Notes: a model not told the origin generated them from the sequence alone. 64,000 bases of DNA from Nephrocerus scutellatus (GCA_947095585.1 OX352766.1:18900939-18964938); one strand, 5' to 3'; shown: positions 43,713 to 54,445, counted from the stretch's first letter. A program made the numbers and translations.

Positions 43713-44735
43713 CCGGGTGACTGACACGAAGTGTTACCAACTTCAGACTGTCATTGCTGTCAAACCAGTGATGACAGAGCGCTCAAATTTACACTAATGA
43801 CAGTTCATTCCATTGTTTACAAGCGTACAAAAGCATTTTAGTGGGAAATATTCAGAAAAAAATTATCCGCAATGGATTTCAAGCGTAATAGTGTGATTGC
43901 TCTGTACTTGGCTGGAAAATCACAGACTCAGATTGTTAACCAGTTAAAACATCTGCATGTGAATAACATGTTTGTGTATCGCGCCATTAATCGTTATAAC
44001 GATAATGGCAGCATTGCAAAACGCCTTGGTGGTGGACCGAAACGCACTGCAACATCGCCGGAATATCATTCGGAAGGTGAAGGCCAAATTGGCTCGGAAT
44101 CCGCGCCGTAGCGACAACAAAATGGCTCGTGAGGCGAACATTTCGCTCGAACGGATGCAGCACATATTGAAAGATCATCTTGGACTAAAGGCCTTGAAAT
44201 TCAAAAAAACGCATGGTCTCCGATGCCCGGCCGTTCTACTGAAAATTTGGACCCACAGATTGCCACTCAAAACCAAGCGCCGCCGATGGTGATGGTTTGG
44301 GCCGCCGCAACTGCCGAAAGCCATTCACCGCTCGTTTTTTTGGACCGTGGCTTCAAGATAAATGCTCAAATTTTTCGGGATCATGTGTGGGAGCGTTAAA
44401 GCGTTGGGCACAAAAACATTTCGGCCGCAGAGCCTAGACATTTCAACAGGACTCGGCGCCAAGTCATAAAGCGCGCGTCAATCAAGCAAGCGCTTCGCCG
44501 GGAATGGGCTAAAATACCGCAGAGCCACGTGCTGTATGCAACAGCTTTGTCGGTAGTTTGAAGGCCATAATCGCGGCCAAGGGTGGCCAAATATGCTAAT
44601 GCAATTGGAAATTGTTCACAAATATTGAAAATTTAAATATTTGTGAACATTTTTTACTTTGAATCAATAAAATTAATCAAAAAATAAAAATTCTGTGGCG
44701 TTTTGTTTTGGTAACACTTCGTGTCAGTCACCCTG
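43713..44735 (+). mobile_element. Decayed mariner/Tc1-type element
   Basis: Terminal inverted repeats: GGGTGACTGACACGAAGTGTTACCAA at the left (from 43715) and its inverted copy at the right (ending 44735). About 1.02 kb, shorter than a full mariner, so internally deleted. The transposase starts at 43872 (see next entry). A clean TA duplication is not evident, though TA precedes the left end. Confidence 0.85.
43872..44600 (+). pseudogene. Mariner-type transposase remnant
   Basis: It begins MDFKRNSVIALYLAGKSQTQIV, then YRAINRYNDNGSIAKRLGGGPKRTA: the paired helix-turn-helix DNA-binding region of a mariner-like transposase. A frameshift at about 44070 moves the reading to the frame with KVKAKLARNPRRSDNKMAREANISLERMQHILKDHLGLKALKF. 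Later segments (VWAAATAESHSPLVFLDRGFKIN) are readable across further stops. The catalytic region around the first Asp is missing, consistent with an internal deletion near 44240. Confidence 0.8.
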
Positions 44736-45198
44736 TCTTTACAAAAACTGGTGTCACCGGAGATACACGTGTAAAAAATGTGTATGGGAGCCCCTGACCT
44801 TGGGGACCAATTCTTCCAAATTTCAATAGGAAGGGTTGACATCGGAGATACACATGTATATTAAATTTGAAGAAAATTGGGGTACTTTTTTTTATAAAAT
44901 TTGTATGGGTGCCCCCGCGACCCCTGGGCCCGATTACTTCCAAATTTATACAAAAAGTGTTGTGTACGGAGATACACATGCGTATAAAGTTTAAAAAAAA
45001 TCGGGTATTTTTTTACAAAATTTGTATGGGAGCGATGTGTGATGTGATGTGCCCTAAAATTTTAATAGAAAGTATTGTCATAGGAAATACACATGTGTGC
45101 AAAGTTTGGATAAAATTGGACTTTAGGAAGTGTGCTAAATTTTGATCACCAGCCAGCCAGCCACGGGCACGCGAAGTTAATATAGAGAATTTAAAAAA

Positions 45199-46107
45199 AA
45201 CAACCCATAAAAATTAAAATTTTTCATCTAAATTCTCTAATAGCAGAAATTGATATGGGAGCCCCTCGATCCTGGGCCATTTTTTTTTTATTGTAGAAGA
45301 AAATCATCGAAACAAACATTTGACATCAGATGTTAAAATTGAAAAAGCTCAGATCATTTTATTCTGAGCACTTAGAGCACGCTCATACTCTGAGCAAATA
45401 AGAAACACGAACATTTATCTTGAGAACTCTTTGACTGCTCTGAACTAATTTATGAAAACGCCAAATGACAGAATATTGTGAAAACTTGTTGTTCTATCTG
45501 TAAGTTGATATCGACAACAAAAAAACGACATCAATAAAAATACAATTCAGTAAATAAAAAATGTAAGTTGAAGTAAGCATAAAACATTTATGTCTCGTTT
45601 CATTTGCTGGGTTCATTTGTGCGTGCGCTAAGATTTCTCTCTCTCTCTCCACCACCAACAAAACCATGCAGCGCAGCCGACTGCGCAGCACACACCGCAC
45701 AAAGTCCATAAAGGGCGACGAATATCTGATGCCAGTATAGATATTTAAAAAATGTATAAGGGCCTTGCGGCCGAACCCGGGACCCGATCACTACCAAATT
45801 TTCGAAAAAGTATTGTTTATTGGGTATACACATGTGTGTAAAATTTGAAGAAAATCGGGTAAATTTTTTAAAATTTTTGCTTGGGAGCCCCCCGACCCCG
45901 CAGCCCGAGGGGCCTCAAAATTTAATAGAAAGTGTTGTCTCCGGAAATACGCATGTGTGCAAAATTTCAATAAAATCGGGCCATGGGAAGTGGGTTAAAA
46001 ATTGATCGCAAGAATCCACGACAGACGACCGACCGACGACCGACCGACGACCGACCGACGACCGACCGACGACCCACGGGCAAGTGAAGTTAATATAGAG
46101 AATTTAA
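45199..46107. mobile_element. Helentron-like repeat family 2, copy B
   Basis: About 0.9 kb, closely matching copy C at 62266-63066. An 11 bp sub-terminal inverted repeat TAAATTCTCTA lies at 45229-45239, with its perfect inverse TAGAGAATTTA at 46096-46106. A GACGACCGACC microsatellite (46020-46075) precedes CACGGGCAAGTGAAG at the end. It encodes no protein. Inverted repeats of this size, a GTC-type microsatellite and tandem inner repeats are the published DINE-1/Helentron plan, so I infer that class. Confidence 0.5.
46020..46075. repeat. GACGACCGACC microsatellite
   Basis: About five tandem units, inside copy B of repeat family 2. Copy C has a contracted version at about 63013-63030, and copy A has a CCAGCCAG variant at about 45150. 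Confidence 0.9.
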
Positions 46108-47277
46108 AAAAGGATGGTCTCGATTGACGCATGGTGATTTGCTGGAACTTTTTCTCTCTCCTTTACACTGATTTGATTCCAATGTTGTGTTAGATTGTTC
46201 ACTTTAGAATTAAGGACTGTACTTTTGAACTTTTTCGTTTTCACTGGCTTAATCCCACTTCTGATTTCTGATTTAATTAATCTTTGACAAGACTTAGTAT
46301 TCTTTAAACGGTTTGGTATTTTAATAAGACTTAGTAGTCTTTTAAGCGATTTGGTATATTTTTTATAAGACTTTTTAAAAGATTTAGTATTTTTACAACA
46401 CTAACTGACAGCTTAGAGACTCCGATGCGACTCCGTGATCTGACTGTGACTCTTGTTAAGCGATAATTTTAAAAAACACGCAGTTCTTTAAATCTATAAA
46501 CTTTATTACAAAACGAGAACAACGCGTAGTCGTATACAATCTACAATGGTCACGAACGTACTGACTAGAGTTGGGTCGTTCCGGACCTATATAGTTCCTG
46601 GAACTATGTCCTCTGTCGGAAACGTTTCCTATCTTTCCGAAAACTGAACCATAGCATATCCATATAGTTCCGAGTGCACAGTGCACAGAACGTATCAACG
46701 TCGTAAACGAATGAAACGAAAGAAAAGAAACATATGTCTTTCTTTTTTTGGACGGAAACTACACATGAACATGGTGAAATAAACGCTATAATCGAATCGA
46801 AGCTAATTGTGGCACTGTAGCAATAGAACGAGTAGAAATTTAAAACTCATGCAAACTCTATACATCGAGCACAATGGGTTCCTGTAGAAGTAGCAGAAGT
46901 AATAGTTGGTTATATTTTAACTCGTACTAGAGCTACTGCTACACATTGTGTTAAAGAGAAAAAAAGAAAACATGATGTCTATTCACGAACTAAATATACC
47001 GTAATCGTTCTTGCATATGGTATGTTCATAGATACTGCTCAACCATCAACCTATCCCTATCAAAACTTTCTTTCCACGTAAAAATGTCTATGGAACTATA
47101 TAGTTCCGCGGACATGTTTCCGGGAACTAGTTCCTTTAAAAAAAAGAAACGTTCCGTGTTCGTTCCACCATTGGAACTGTTTCGCGCAACTCTAGTACTG
47201 ACTAATATCGTAGGTATCACTCAGGAACATACGATGCCCACGTTCATACTGTTGAGCGATGTCTACGTTCATACTGT
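46108..47277 (-). repeat. Probable 3' LTR region of gypsy D, interrupted by a MITE
   Basis: The sequence lies directly downstream (minus strand) of the gypsy D pol stop at 47278, where a 3' LTR belongs. The stretch around 46490-46557 resumes at 47203 after the MITE. I could not fix LTR ends because the partner LTR is absent. The left third (46110-46440) has several CTTAGTATT/TTTGGTATT echoes but no recognised gene. Confidence 0.35.
46566..47194. mobile_element. hAT-type MITE, 629 bp
   Basis: Flanked by the 8 bp TSD GTACTGAC (46558-46565 and 47195-47202). Termini are TAGAGTTG at the left and CAACTCTA at the right. The 8 bp TSD and YARNG-type tips are hAT hallmarks. It carries GGAACTATATAGTTCC-type palindromes and ends rich in GTTCC/GGAAC. 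No transposase, so non-autonomous. Confidence 0.82.
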
Positions 47278-48137
47278 TCACAATCGGCCATCCTCTGTAA
47301 GAAACGCCCCCGTTTCTTCGTCATCTCTGCTATCGAACTCTGGATCTATTTGATACCACGGCTTCATTTTATCGGAGGCGTAGACGGATTTATAGAATCT
47401 GCTTTTCCTCTGCATTCCCGGTACGTCCTCAATAACATACCTATCGTTTGGAAGCACAGCAGAAACGATATATGGGCCCCGATATTTCGGTTCTAGTTTT
47501 TGGGACTTCTTCAGTAGAAGGTGGTGGTTGGTTGCTTGATGACAACCAAGTCCTCCTGATTGTATTAGGTGGGTTTCTTGCAACGGCGATCATATCGTTC
47601 TTTCCATTTACGCTTGTAGTTATCAATTCTGCGATTAAACGATTAATGTTCACTGGCGAAGCTAGCGATGATGATCTTTTGTCGTCTTGAATGGCCAGTA
47701 AAAGTTTGTTGTGTAGGATATCACGTGGTCTGAAATCAAAAAGGAGTTCGTTTCGGCTTTTCCCCGTGGTGTTATTTGGCGAATTGTTTATTGTCCACTG
47801 TATATTACGTAATGTTTTGTCCCAGTCACGTCCAGTCTCTTTAGTAGTCATTGTATTTATTGCACTAACTAGCGTCCTATTCGTACGCTCAACCTGTCCG
47901 TTAGCTCTAGGAGTTCGAATAGCATTCTTGATGTGTTGAATGTCATTCTCTTTGCAATAATTTTCAAATGCTTTGGATGTATATGATGTTCCCCTATCCG
48001 AAATTATCTTGCTCGGTGTACCGAATATAAATATTCATTTAAAAATTTTAGAACATGGGAAGTTTTTGTATCTTTAACCGCCTTAATTAAAACGTATTTA
48101 GTAAATGCATCCACAAGGACAATCAGATATTGATTTC
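47278..48137 (-). pseudogene. pol: Gypsy D integrase fragment
   Basis: Minus strand, in order: a first catalytic Asp in LIVLVDAFTKYVLIKAVKDTKTS, then SDRGTSYTSKAFENYCKEND with the second Asp, then RTPRANGQVERTNRTLV with the Glu. The C-terminal domain follows (RNELLFDFRPRD … KYRGPYIVSAVLPNDRYVIEDVPG, ending KMKPWYQIDPEF). Frameshifts lie at about 48020 and in the 47440-47580 overlap. Sequence upstream of 48137 is no longer gypsy, so the element is truncated there, at the edge of the histone/densovirus locus. RT, protease and gag are absent. Confidence 0.85.
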
Positions 48138-48617
<480 letters not shown>

Positions 48618-48623
48618 ATTTCT

Positions 48624-50524
48624 GTGCGCAAAAGAGTTAAAAAACAAAGTAGTACTAAAGATATCAGAGAAGCAGATCGTAACGCAATAAATTCATTTAT
48701 TAAAGATTATAAAGTAAATGGAAAAGTCGCTGAATTAGCAGGAATAATTGGACTATCTAAAAAATATGGTTTTGAAAGTATTGTAGGTGTACGATATCCT
48801 AATATGAATAATGAAGGAAGAACATTCAATCAATTAGTATATGCAGCACGTGAACGAAATTTAGCACAAGAGTGGGCGAGAATTAAAGATACACCCGATA
48901 AAGGAGGATATAGAGATTATCAAGATTTTAAAGTAAAAGCATTAATTTCTAAACAAATGTACGATAGTTATAAAACTGGTGGATATTATTATTCAGCATT
49001 AAAAAGAGATGTTGATGCTGAACGAAGCTCCGGAACCGATAACGAACCCAACGCCAAACGACCAAGACCTGACGATAGTAGTGAATCAAATACAGTTGTT
49101 AATAACGACAATACTATCGCTAAAGATAAAGTTAATCCTAATAATTCTGTTACTAATATGGATGTTACTATGCAAGAAAATGTTCATGAACAAAGTGGGT
49201 CTGGTCGTGGACCGAATACGGGGGCGAGATCAGGTGCTACGGGAAGTGGAAATTCCTCTTCTTCCAACATTACATGGATAAGACCAAGTACTCCTAGTAT
49301 GAGTAATCATATGAGTTTTTCAAAATCACGAATTTTAGTTAGTTATGGATATAGTACAGAAAATATACAAACTTCAGACACCATCGACCAAGCATCAACT
49401 CCATTAGCATTAATACCTGTTGATTTTGTACCATTTTATTTAAGTGAAGCACAATTTGATATGTTACCTAGTACTGCAAAAGTAGTTAAAGTAATATGTA
49501 ATGTTACTCCATTAGGTACTAGAACAGCATTTGATGTAGGAGCAACTTTATCGGGAACAGCTACTTCTGAATATGTACCTATTGGTTTAGTAGCTGAGGG
49601 ATTAAATAAAAAAAATTATGGTAAAAATGTAAGATATGAAGGTGCCACAAGTGATCCAATGAAAGATACAAATGTTAAAACAATTGATATTAAAGAGATG
49701 TATGAACGATATTATAAACATATTCCATCTAATGCTCTATGTGTACCACAAAATATAGATGAATATTTAGTTCACGAATGGAATAGAGAAAAATCTCCTG
49801 ATACTACCAAATATCCAGATTATATTATTCATAATAAAGGTTGTGTTAGAATGGATGAAAAAGTACATCAATTTCTATTGAATCAAGCAGTTGGACAAAC
49901 AATTGCTAATTATGAATACAAACCAAAAAGTGGATTTATTAAAAGGGGAAAAGAACATTAAATACCTTATACTAGAACTAAATATAAATTTCATTCTAAT
50001 AAAACACGTCCCCATAGTCATCCATTGCAATTTTTTCAAGTTGGTAAAAAAGCTATTTCTGGTGATTATCTAAAACAGCAACCACACCTGTTGTAATAAA
50101 CAATATAAATGATATTTATGCAAGAACAATTGAATCTTATGGTACATTTCATCCGCTTATAGGAGGATTTGGTTATGATGCACAGCCTCAATTACATGTT
50201 GGTATTGTTGCAACTCCCCAATTGAAACCAGGCGATAATACCACATCTTATTTAAATAGTGCTTGTTATTGGAAAGTGGAATGTTCCATTGAAATTCAAT
50301 GTAATATTTCTTAATCATTTGGAAAAGGTTTTAGCGTTAGTTGGCCATTGGAAGTTGAATTTTGCGCAAATTACGATCGACGATATACAGATGGTCAAAC
50401 ATTATTCGGAGTAACCGATGATGACAACGGAAAAGTTTCAATCGAAGAAGAAGAAGCAGAAGAAGAAAGTGACCATAATAATGATTTTATGATAATAAGA
50501 AAAACAAGAAAATTAAATTTATAA
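48624..50524 (+). pseudogene. VP: Densovirus-like capsid protein (VP), broken near its C-terminus
   Basis: 445 open codons to a stop at 49959-49961. Residues ~10-130 are a charged helical region with RYPNMNNEGRTFNQLVY. A nuclear-localisation-like AKRPRPDD is at ~144-151. The Gly/Ser-rich linker is at ~190-214. From ~219 comes the jelly-roll coat domain, with the strongly densovirus-like segment around residues 294-312 (VTPLGTRTAFDVGATLSGTA). After the stop, similarity continues in pieces to 50524, with a frame change near 50090 and a further stop near 50312. An acidic stretch comes near the end. The phospholipase A2 domain of full-length VP1 is absent, and no ATG opens the frame. The first codon shown is GTG, just after the histone stop. 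Confidence 0.85.
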
Positions 50525-50525
50525 A

Positions 50526-50557
50526 TTTATTATATTATATTAAATTTTTTCAATAAA
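50526..50557. terminator. Overlapping poly(A) signals of the convergent viral genes
   Basis: Plus-strand AATAAA at 50552-50557 serves VP (stop 50524). Minus-strand AATAAA (TTTATT at 50526-50531) serves the NS genes (stop 50589-50591). Each signal lies downstream of its own stop and past the other, so mature transcripts would overlap by tens of bases. Confidence 0.6.
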
Positions 50558-50588
50558 TGGTAATATGACATAGGATGTGGTTTTTTTT

Positions 50589-52459
50589 TTAATTTTTTAA
50601 TTGATTACAGCTTCTCCATTTATATGAAAACATTCTTGATCTAAAAGCTGTATCATTGGGAAAGACATCATTATTCGATAATACAATAATAGGTGTTCTT
50701 AATACAACTGCATCATTGCTATATTTAACTTTAGCAGCAACTGTATCACCACCAAATAACATTTTTAAAGTTCATTCCATTCCATAATATAATTCTTTTA
50801 TCAACACACTCCATTAATGGAAAAGAACAATATCTATTGAAATTACCAAGTTGACCAAAATTTAAACAAAAATGAATAAAAAAATTTTTTTTCCAGAATT
50901 TGGAGGTGATAATATAAACATTGTATTTTTTTTAGGAATTGATTTATCAATTATTTGATACAATTCCTTTAAAAATTTGTTAATTTTCACTTCATCATTA
51001 TAAAATTGAAAATTCAATAAATTTGTTAATACATCAATAGATTCAGATATTGTATAATAATAGTCGTATAAATTTGATATTGGAGCAATAAATATTAAAT
51101 TTTGTAGTTCTATGGATTTTAAGTATATATATATTTCTTGAAAAGATAAATTATTGATATTGTTGTTAACAATTCTTAAACAATTTTTAATTAATGTTAG
51201 TCCCAAAAACGAAATTCTGATGTCAGCCATAACGATGTATTGATTACGTGCTGTACTGGTGCAGTCGGATGTTTTTGTAAAAAGTCTATGACTTTGTCTC
51301 CCTTTCCTCTTTTTTTACACCTGGCGTCTTCTTTATTTGGTTGGTTGCTGCAAGAAGAAGCTTCATCACCGTTTGATAATTCGGATCTGCAGGCGATTGA
51401 AGAATAAAAGTCGAACGATAATTCGCTTCCTTCCACCATTCCGTTGTCGGTTTTTTCGAGATCTTCGAGAAATCGAATACATCTAATTTCACCACTTGGA
51501 AACCACGTTCTCCTGGCGATGTTAATGTAGATGTACTCCCTGGAATCCTTCTTGAAATAGATTGCGAGATTAGCCCAGTGTTGGATCGTGAACTTCTAAC
51601 TTGGAACGACTCTTCTAGAATATCTTCGATTGATTTTGTTGTTGAGGTATTTGAGGAAAGCACATCTACAGGAATTATAGGAGTGTGTACAATCGTGGAC
51701 GATGTGGATATGATTTCCATGGTGCGCGATGAAGAGGATGGCCCCAGAAAATTTTCTACGTAGTTGTTGATAATCCAATTTGATGTCTCCATGATTATAT
51801 TTTGTTCCAAATATATCATGGACCACTCGCTGTTTAAGAGGACATTCACTAAATTCTTTAATGAACACTTCTTTAATTCTTGCCTCTGATTCACTAATGC
51901 AGAAAACATTTTCTGCACGTATAAAAGGGAATCCATCAATGAATGTATGATCCTCTTCGCTTCGTATTGTTTCTTCGACAATGCTAACGGGACTATCATT
52001 TCCAAAGTCGAGATGGAGTTCAGGAGAAAGTCTGGTATCCATTTTATTAATAGCAAGGAAAGAAGAGAAATAGTTGTGCAATTGTCCTGAATTATTTGTG
52101 CATTTTTGATCTCTTCTTCCACGTTTAATTTCCTCTTTCTCATCTTCGGAAAATCCTCTTCCAATCGATCCTCTATCTTCCTCTTCTTTTTCTTCTCCAC
52201 TGCTATAACTTCTTCTACTGCTTGAGTGTTGACCGGAGCTTCGAAATCGTTTAACATGTCTTGAGATTGCGGAATCTCCACTTCTTCTTCGCTTTCCGAA
52301 TGATTTGGCGACTCCGAGTCAAAAATCAATGGTTCCCTCATAGTTACCTTCTTCTTGTTCGCTGCCATTTGAATTCGAAAAACTATTATTTTTCTCCGGA
52401 GAATATGAATAAGAACAAATACTATTTACGTCACTATCACTTGAAGATACACTGAACAT
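50589..52459 (-). pseudogene. NS1: Densovirus-like NS1 (HUH nickase and SF3 helicase), broken
   Basis: The likely start is the ATG at 52457-52459. A TGA at about 52319-52321 interrupts the frame, which is otherwise open to 51596. It carries the nickase motif HIHIVHD (HUH type, about 51712-51692) followed by a Cys-rich NSCRC. The helicase part is 51230-50589. Walker A appears as SPPNSGKK at about 50890-50910, followed by a frameshift in a homopolymer. The Walker B region reads RIILWNG where the family has WNE, so the acidic residue is lost. About ten residues after it are deleted, with another frame change. Later, KMLFGGD, a sensor-like RTPIIVLSNND and the end are recognisable. NS1 would nick and unwind viral DNA during rolling-hairpin replication; this copy cannot. 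Confidence 0.83.
51286..52368 (-). CDS. NS2: Overlapping NS2-like ORF, 360 codons intact
   Basis: It starts at an ATG 91 bases downstream of the NS1 ATG, in another frame, and stays open across most of the NS1 nickase region. Ambisense densoviruses express NS2 this way by leaky scanning. The N-terminal ~100 residues are acidic with a KKKKRK cluster (~58-63). The middle is hydrophobic and low in identity to anything I know. The C-terminus is basic (KKTPGVKKEERETK). NS2 function is poorly defined in the family. Open length could be chance preservation under the NS1 frame, which is itself interrupted only once here. Confidence 0.6.
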   Translation of the reverse strand: MAANKKKVTMREPLIFDSESPNHSESEEEVEIPQSQDMLNDFEAPVNTQAVEEVIAVEKKKKRKIEDRLEEDFPKMRKRKLNVEEEIKNAQIIQDNCTTISLLSLLLIKWIPDFLLNSISTLEMIVPLALSKKQYEAKRIIHSLMDSLLYVQKMFSALVNQRQELKKCSLKNLVNVLLNSEWSMIYLEQNIIMETSNWIINNYVENFLGPSSSSRTMEIISTSSTIVHTPIIPVDVLSSNTSTTKSIEDILEESFQVRSSRSNTGLISQSISRRIPGSTSTLTSPGERGFQVVKLDVFDFSKISKKPTTEWWKEANYRSTFILQSPADPNYQTVMKLLLAATNQIKKTPGVKKEERETKS

Positions 52460-52610
52460 TTAAAATTATTCAAAAATTTATCCAATCAACTACAACAAAA
52501 CTTGTTAAACGATAAAAACAAAGTAACCACAACAAAGTTGTTTACCTGTTCAATATAAACGACAACAAACTTGTTTACTTGTTACATTATGACGACGACG
52601 ACGACGACCG
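52460..52610. other. Upstream region of the viral NS genes
   Basis: Imperfectly repeated ACAACAAA(A/C)TTGTTTA-type motifs occur at about 52490-52580, partly palindromic. They could be a decayed viral terminal repeat or just AT-rich flank. A GAC trinucleotide run (52591-52609) lies at the insertion site of the Harbinger element. Confidence 0.35.
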
Positions 52611-53113
52611 ATTCCGCCAAGCCACACAGTGATTCTTTCTTTGCTGTTTTTGCTTGAAAAATCAAAACTGCGTTCACATTTTAATTCTCTCCGCGTTTTT
52701 TTGGTTTGGTATGTGTGTAAAAATATTTTATTTTTGACACTGCGGACTGTATATGCATCGTGAAAAAGTCGATTTTATGCTGCGTAAGCATAAAAGCAGA
52801 GTAGAGGTGGTCGCAAATCGATTGCATCCATGAGTGATTCGCAAGTGCACGTACTACCTCCACGTTGGTGACCAGCGGTAACTAGAGTAGATTTATTCAA
52901 CTCTAGGCTAAAGTACGGTGCTAAAGGAGTAAACCTTGATAAAAAAAATCCCTCAATCTACGGTGGAACAGCTATGCCTATGGATGTGTGGTTGGTGGGT
53001 TAACCAGCCGTTAATATGCGAACTCTGGATACCGGGCGACCTTCAGTTTAAATTAGCCTTCCCCTGGTAATGCGGAGCTCTGCCAGGGGTGACTGTTATT
53101 TCTCGCGCTACTC

Positions 53114-54445
53114 GTGGGAATAAAAATGAATTACAATAATAACTTACCAAATACTGTCTCTTTTCTAAGAGATGAGAGGCAAGATGATGATGATGCTGCA
53201 ATGATGGCAATGACTTCAATAGCTGCTGCTGGTCTGCTATTAGTAGCTGCTCGAAAAAAGGAGCAAGAAGCAAAAAGGAAGAGACGTTGCTGGATTAAAA
53301 ATTACAGAAAATCCAGGAATGAAAACGGCAACACTCAAGTCCTTATGCAGGAATTGGATGCAAGTTCAGCCGATTATAAGAATTTTATACGGATGGATGA
53401 GGATTCATTCAATTTTATTTTACCGGCAATCAGAAGCGAGATAGAAAAGCAGGATACCTTTATGAGGCCAGCAATTACTGCGAGTGAGAAACTCTCCGTT
53501 ACGTTAAGGTTCTTGGCGACTGGCGAAAATTTCATGGAGCTAGATTATAACTCCAAGTTATCAAAGTCATTCCTGTCTACTGCAATTTTAGATGTGTGCG
53601 AGGCGATATATAAAAATTGTAAAAACCAATTTTTAAAGGTAAATTAAACCAAATCAATAAACATAAACACACATTTTATAATATAAAATATTTTATTTCA
53701 GTTTCCCACCAGTAAAGAAGAATGGTCAAAAATTGCAGACGACTATAGTCTTAAATGGCAGTTTCCAAACTGTGTAGGGGCTCTCGATGGGAAGCGCATT
53801 GCTTTCAGGCCCGCAAAAAAAGTTGCGCCATTATATTATAATTATAAAGGCTTTAATAGCATAGTGTTGCTAGGGCTGGCAGACGCATTTGCGAGATTTA
53901 TTTATATTGATGTTGGGTGCAATGGCCGCATCAGTGACAGTGGTGTTTTACACCGTTCTAATTTTATGTATGTGCTGCAGCAACCCGATAAGTATTTCCC
54001 ATCAAGAAAATTAATTGGAAATTCAAGATTGCTGCCACATGTGATCATTGCTGATAATGCTTTCCTTTTATCAGAAAATTTTAAAACGCCATATCCATTT
54101 ACTACAACGGATGAACAAAAAAAATTTTTAACAGAAGATTAAGCCGAGCTCGTCAAAATATTGAACGAGCTTTCGGAATTTTAACTAATCGGTTCCAAGT
54201 GTTACAAAAGCCAATCAATCTGCATCAAGATAAAGTTAAGACAATCGTGCAATGTTGCTGCGTTCTACATAATTTTTTAATTGAACGAAGTCGTTGGTAC
54301 AGAGATGAAGCTCATGTTTAAAAACAAGACAATATTGTAGATCAACAAAAGAAGATAGATGGCCGTTTAAGTACCAATAATTCAAGATCGGGTGAAATAG
54401 TGCGAAAGCAATTAATGGAATATTTTAATAACGAAGGCTCTATAT
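53114..54445 (+). pseudogene. Harbinger transposase (HARBI1-like), one intron, frameshifted
   Basis: Exon 1 is 53114-53638 (175 codons). A 63 bp intron (GT 53639, AG 53701) interrupts in phase 0. Exon 2 continues with the DDE-4 nuclease: CVGALDGKRIAF (first Asp), NYKGFNSIVLLGLADAFARFIYIDVGCNGRISDSGV (second Asp) and an IIADNAF segment. The Glu-containing RARQNIERAFGILTNRF follows only after a frameshift in the run AAAAAAAATTTTT (about 54117-54130). A stop at about 54321 interrupts the C-terminus. The N-terminal region has a hydrophobic AAAGLLLVAA stretch. It would cut and join the TIRs. Confidence 0.87.
53639..53701 (+). other. Intron of the Harbinger transposase
   Basis: 63 bp, AAAG|GTAAAT … TTATTTCAG|TTTCC. 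Splicing keeps the reading frame (LK then FPTSKEEW) and removes the stop at 53645. Confidence 0.8.

Larger units (their letters stand above)
43600..45198. mobile_element. Helentron-like repeat family 2, copy A (interrupted by mariner)
   Basis: It opens GCAACCCATAAAATTTTTCATGTAAATTCTCTA, as copies B and C do with small differences. It closes CACGGGCACGCGAAGTTAATATAGAGAATTTAAAA at about 45163-45196. A mariner fills 43713-44735. The internal part (44750-45130) consists of ~100 bp imperfect repeats, each with GGAGATACACATG, AAATTTGTATGGGAGCCCC and AATCGGG phrases. It abuts copy B directly. Confidence 0.5.
48618..52459. other. Endogenous densovirus-like genome, ambisense
   Basis: About 3.8 kb. 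A capsid gene on the plus strand (48624-50524) and non-structural genes on the minus strand (52459-50589) point at each other. The plus-strand AATAAA is at 50552-50557. A minus-strand AATAAA (TTTATT on plus) is at 50526-50531, so the two 3' ends overlap, as in ambisense densoviruses of the Parvoviridae. No terminal inverted repeats were found on either side. The left edge is a histone fragment and the right edge is AT-rich DNA cut by a Harbinger element at 52611. Capsid and NS1 have breaks, so it is an old integrated copy. Confidence 0.85.

Noticed and set aside
45600..45720. Possible tRNA-derived SINE in the GCAGCGCAGCCGACTGCG region and the CCGGGACCC segment
   Set aside because: No A box and B box pair at proper spacing. 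The block is shared by copies of the Helentron-like family and is explained by it.
48624..48630. GTG as a true start codon of the capsid gene
   Set aside because: The frame is open back to the histone stop and the viral N-terminus is missing, so this is a truncation point, not a start.
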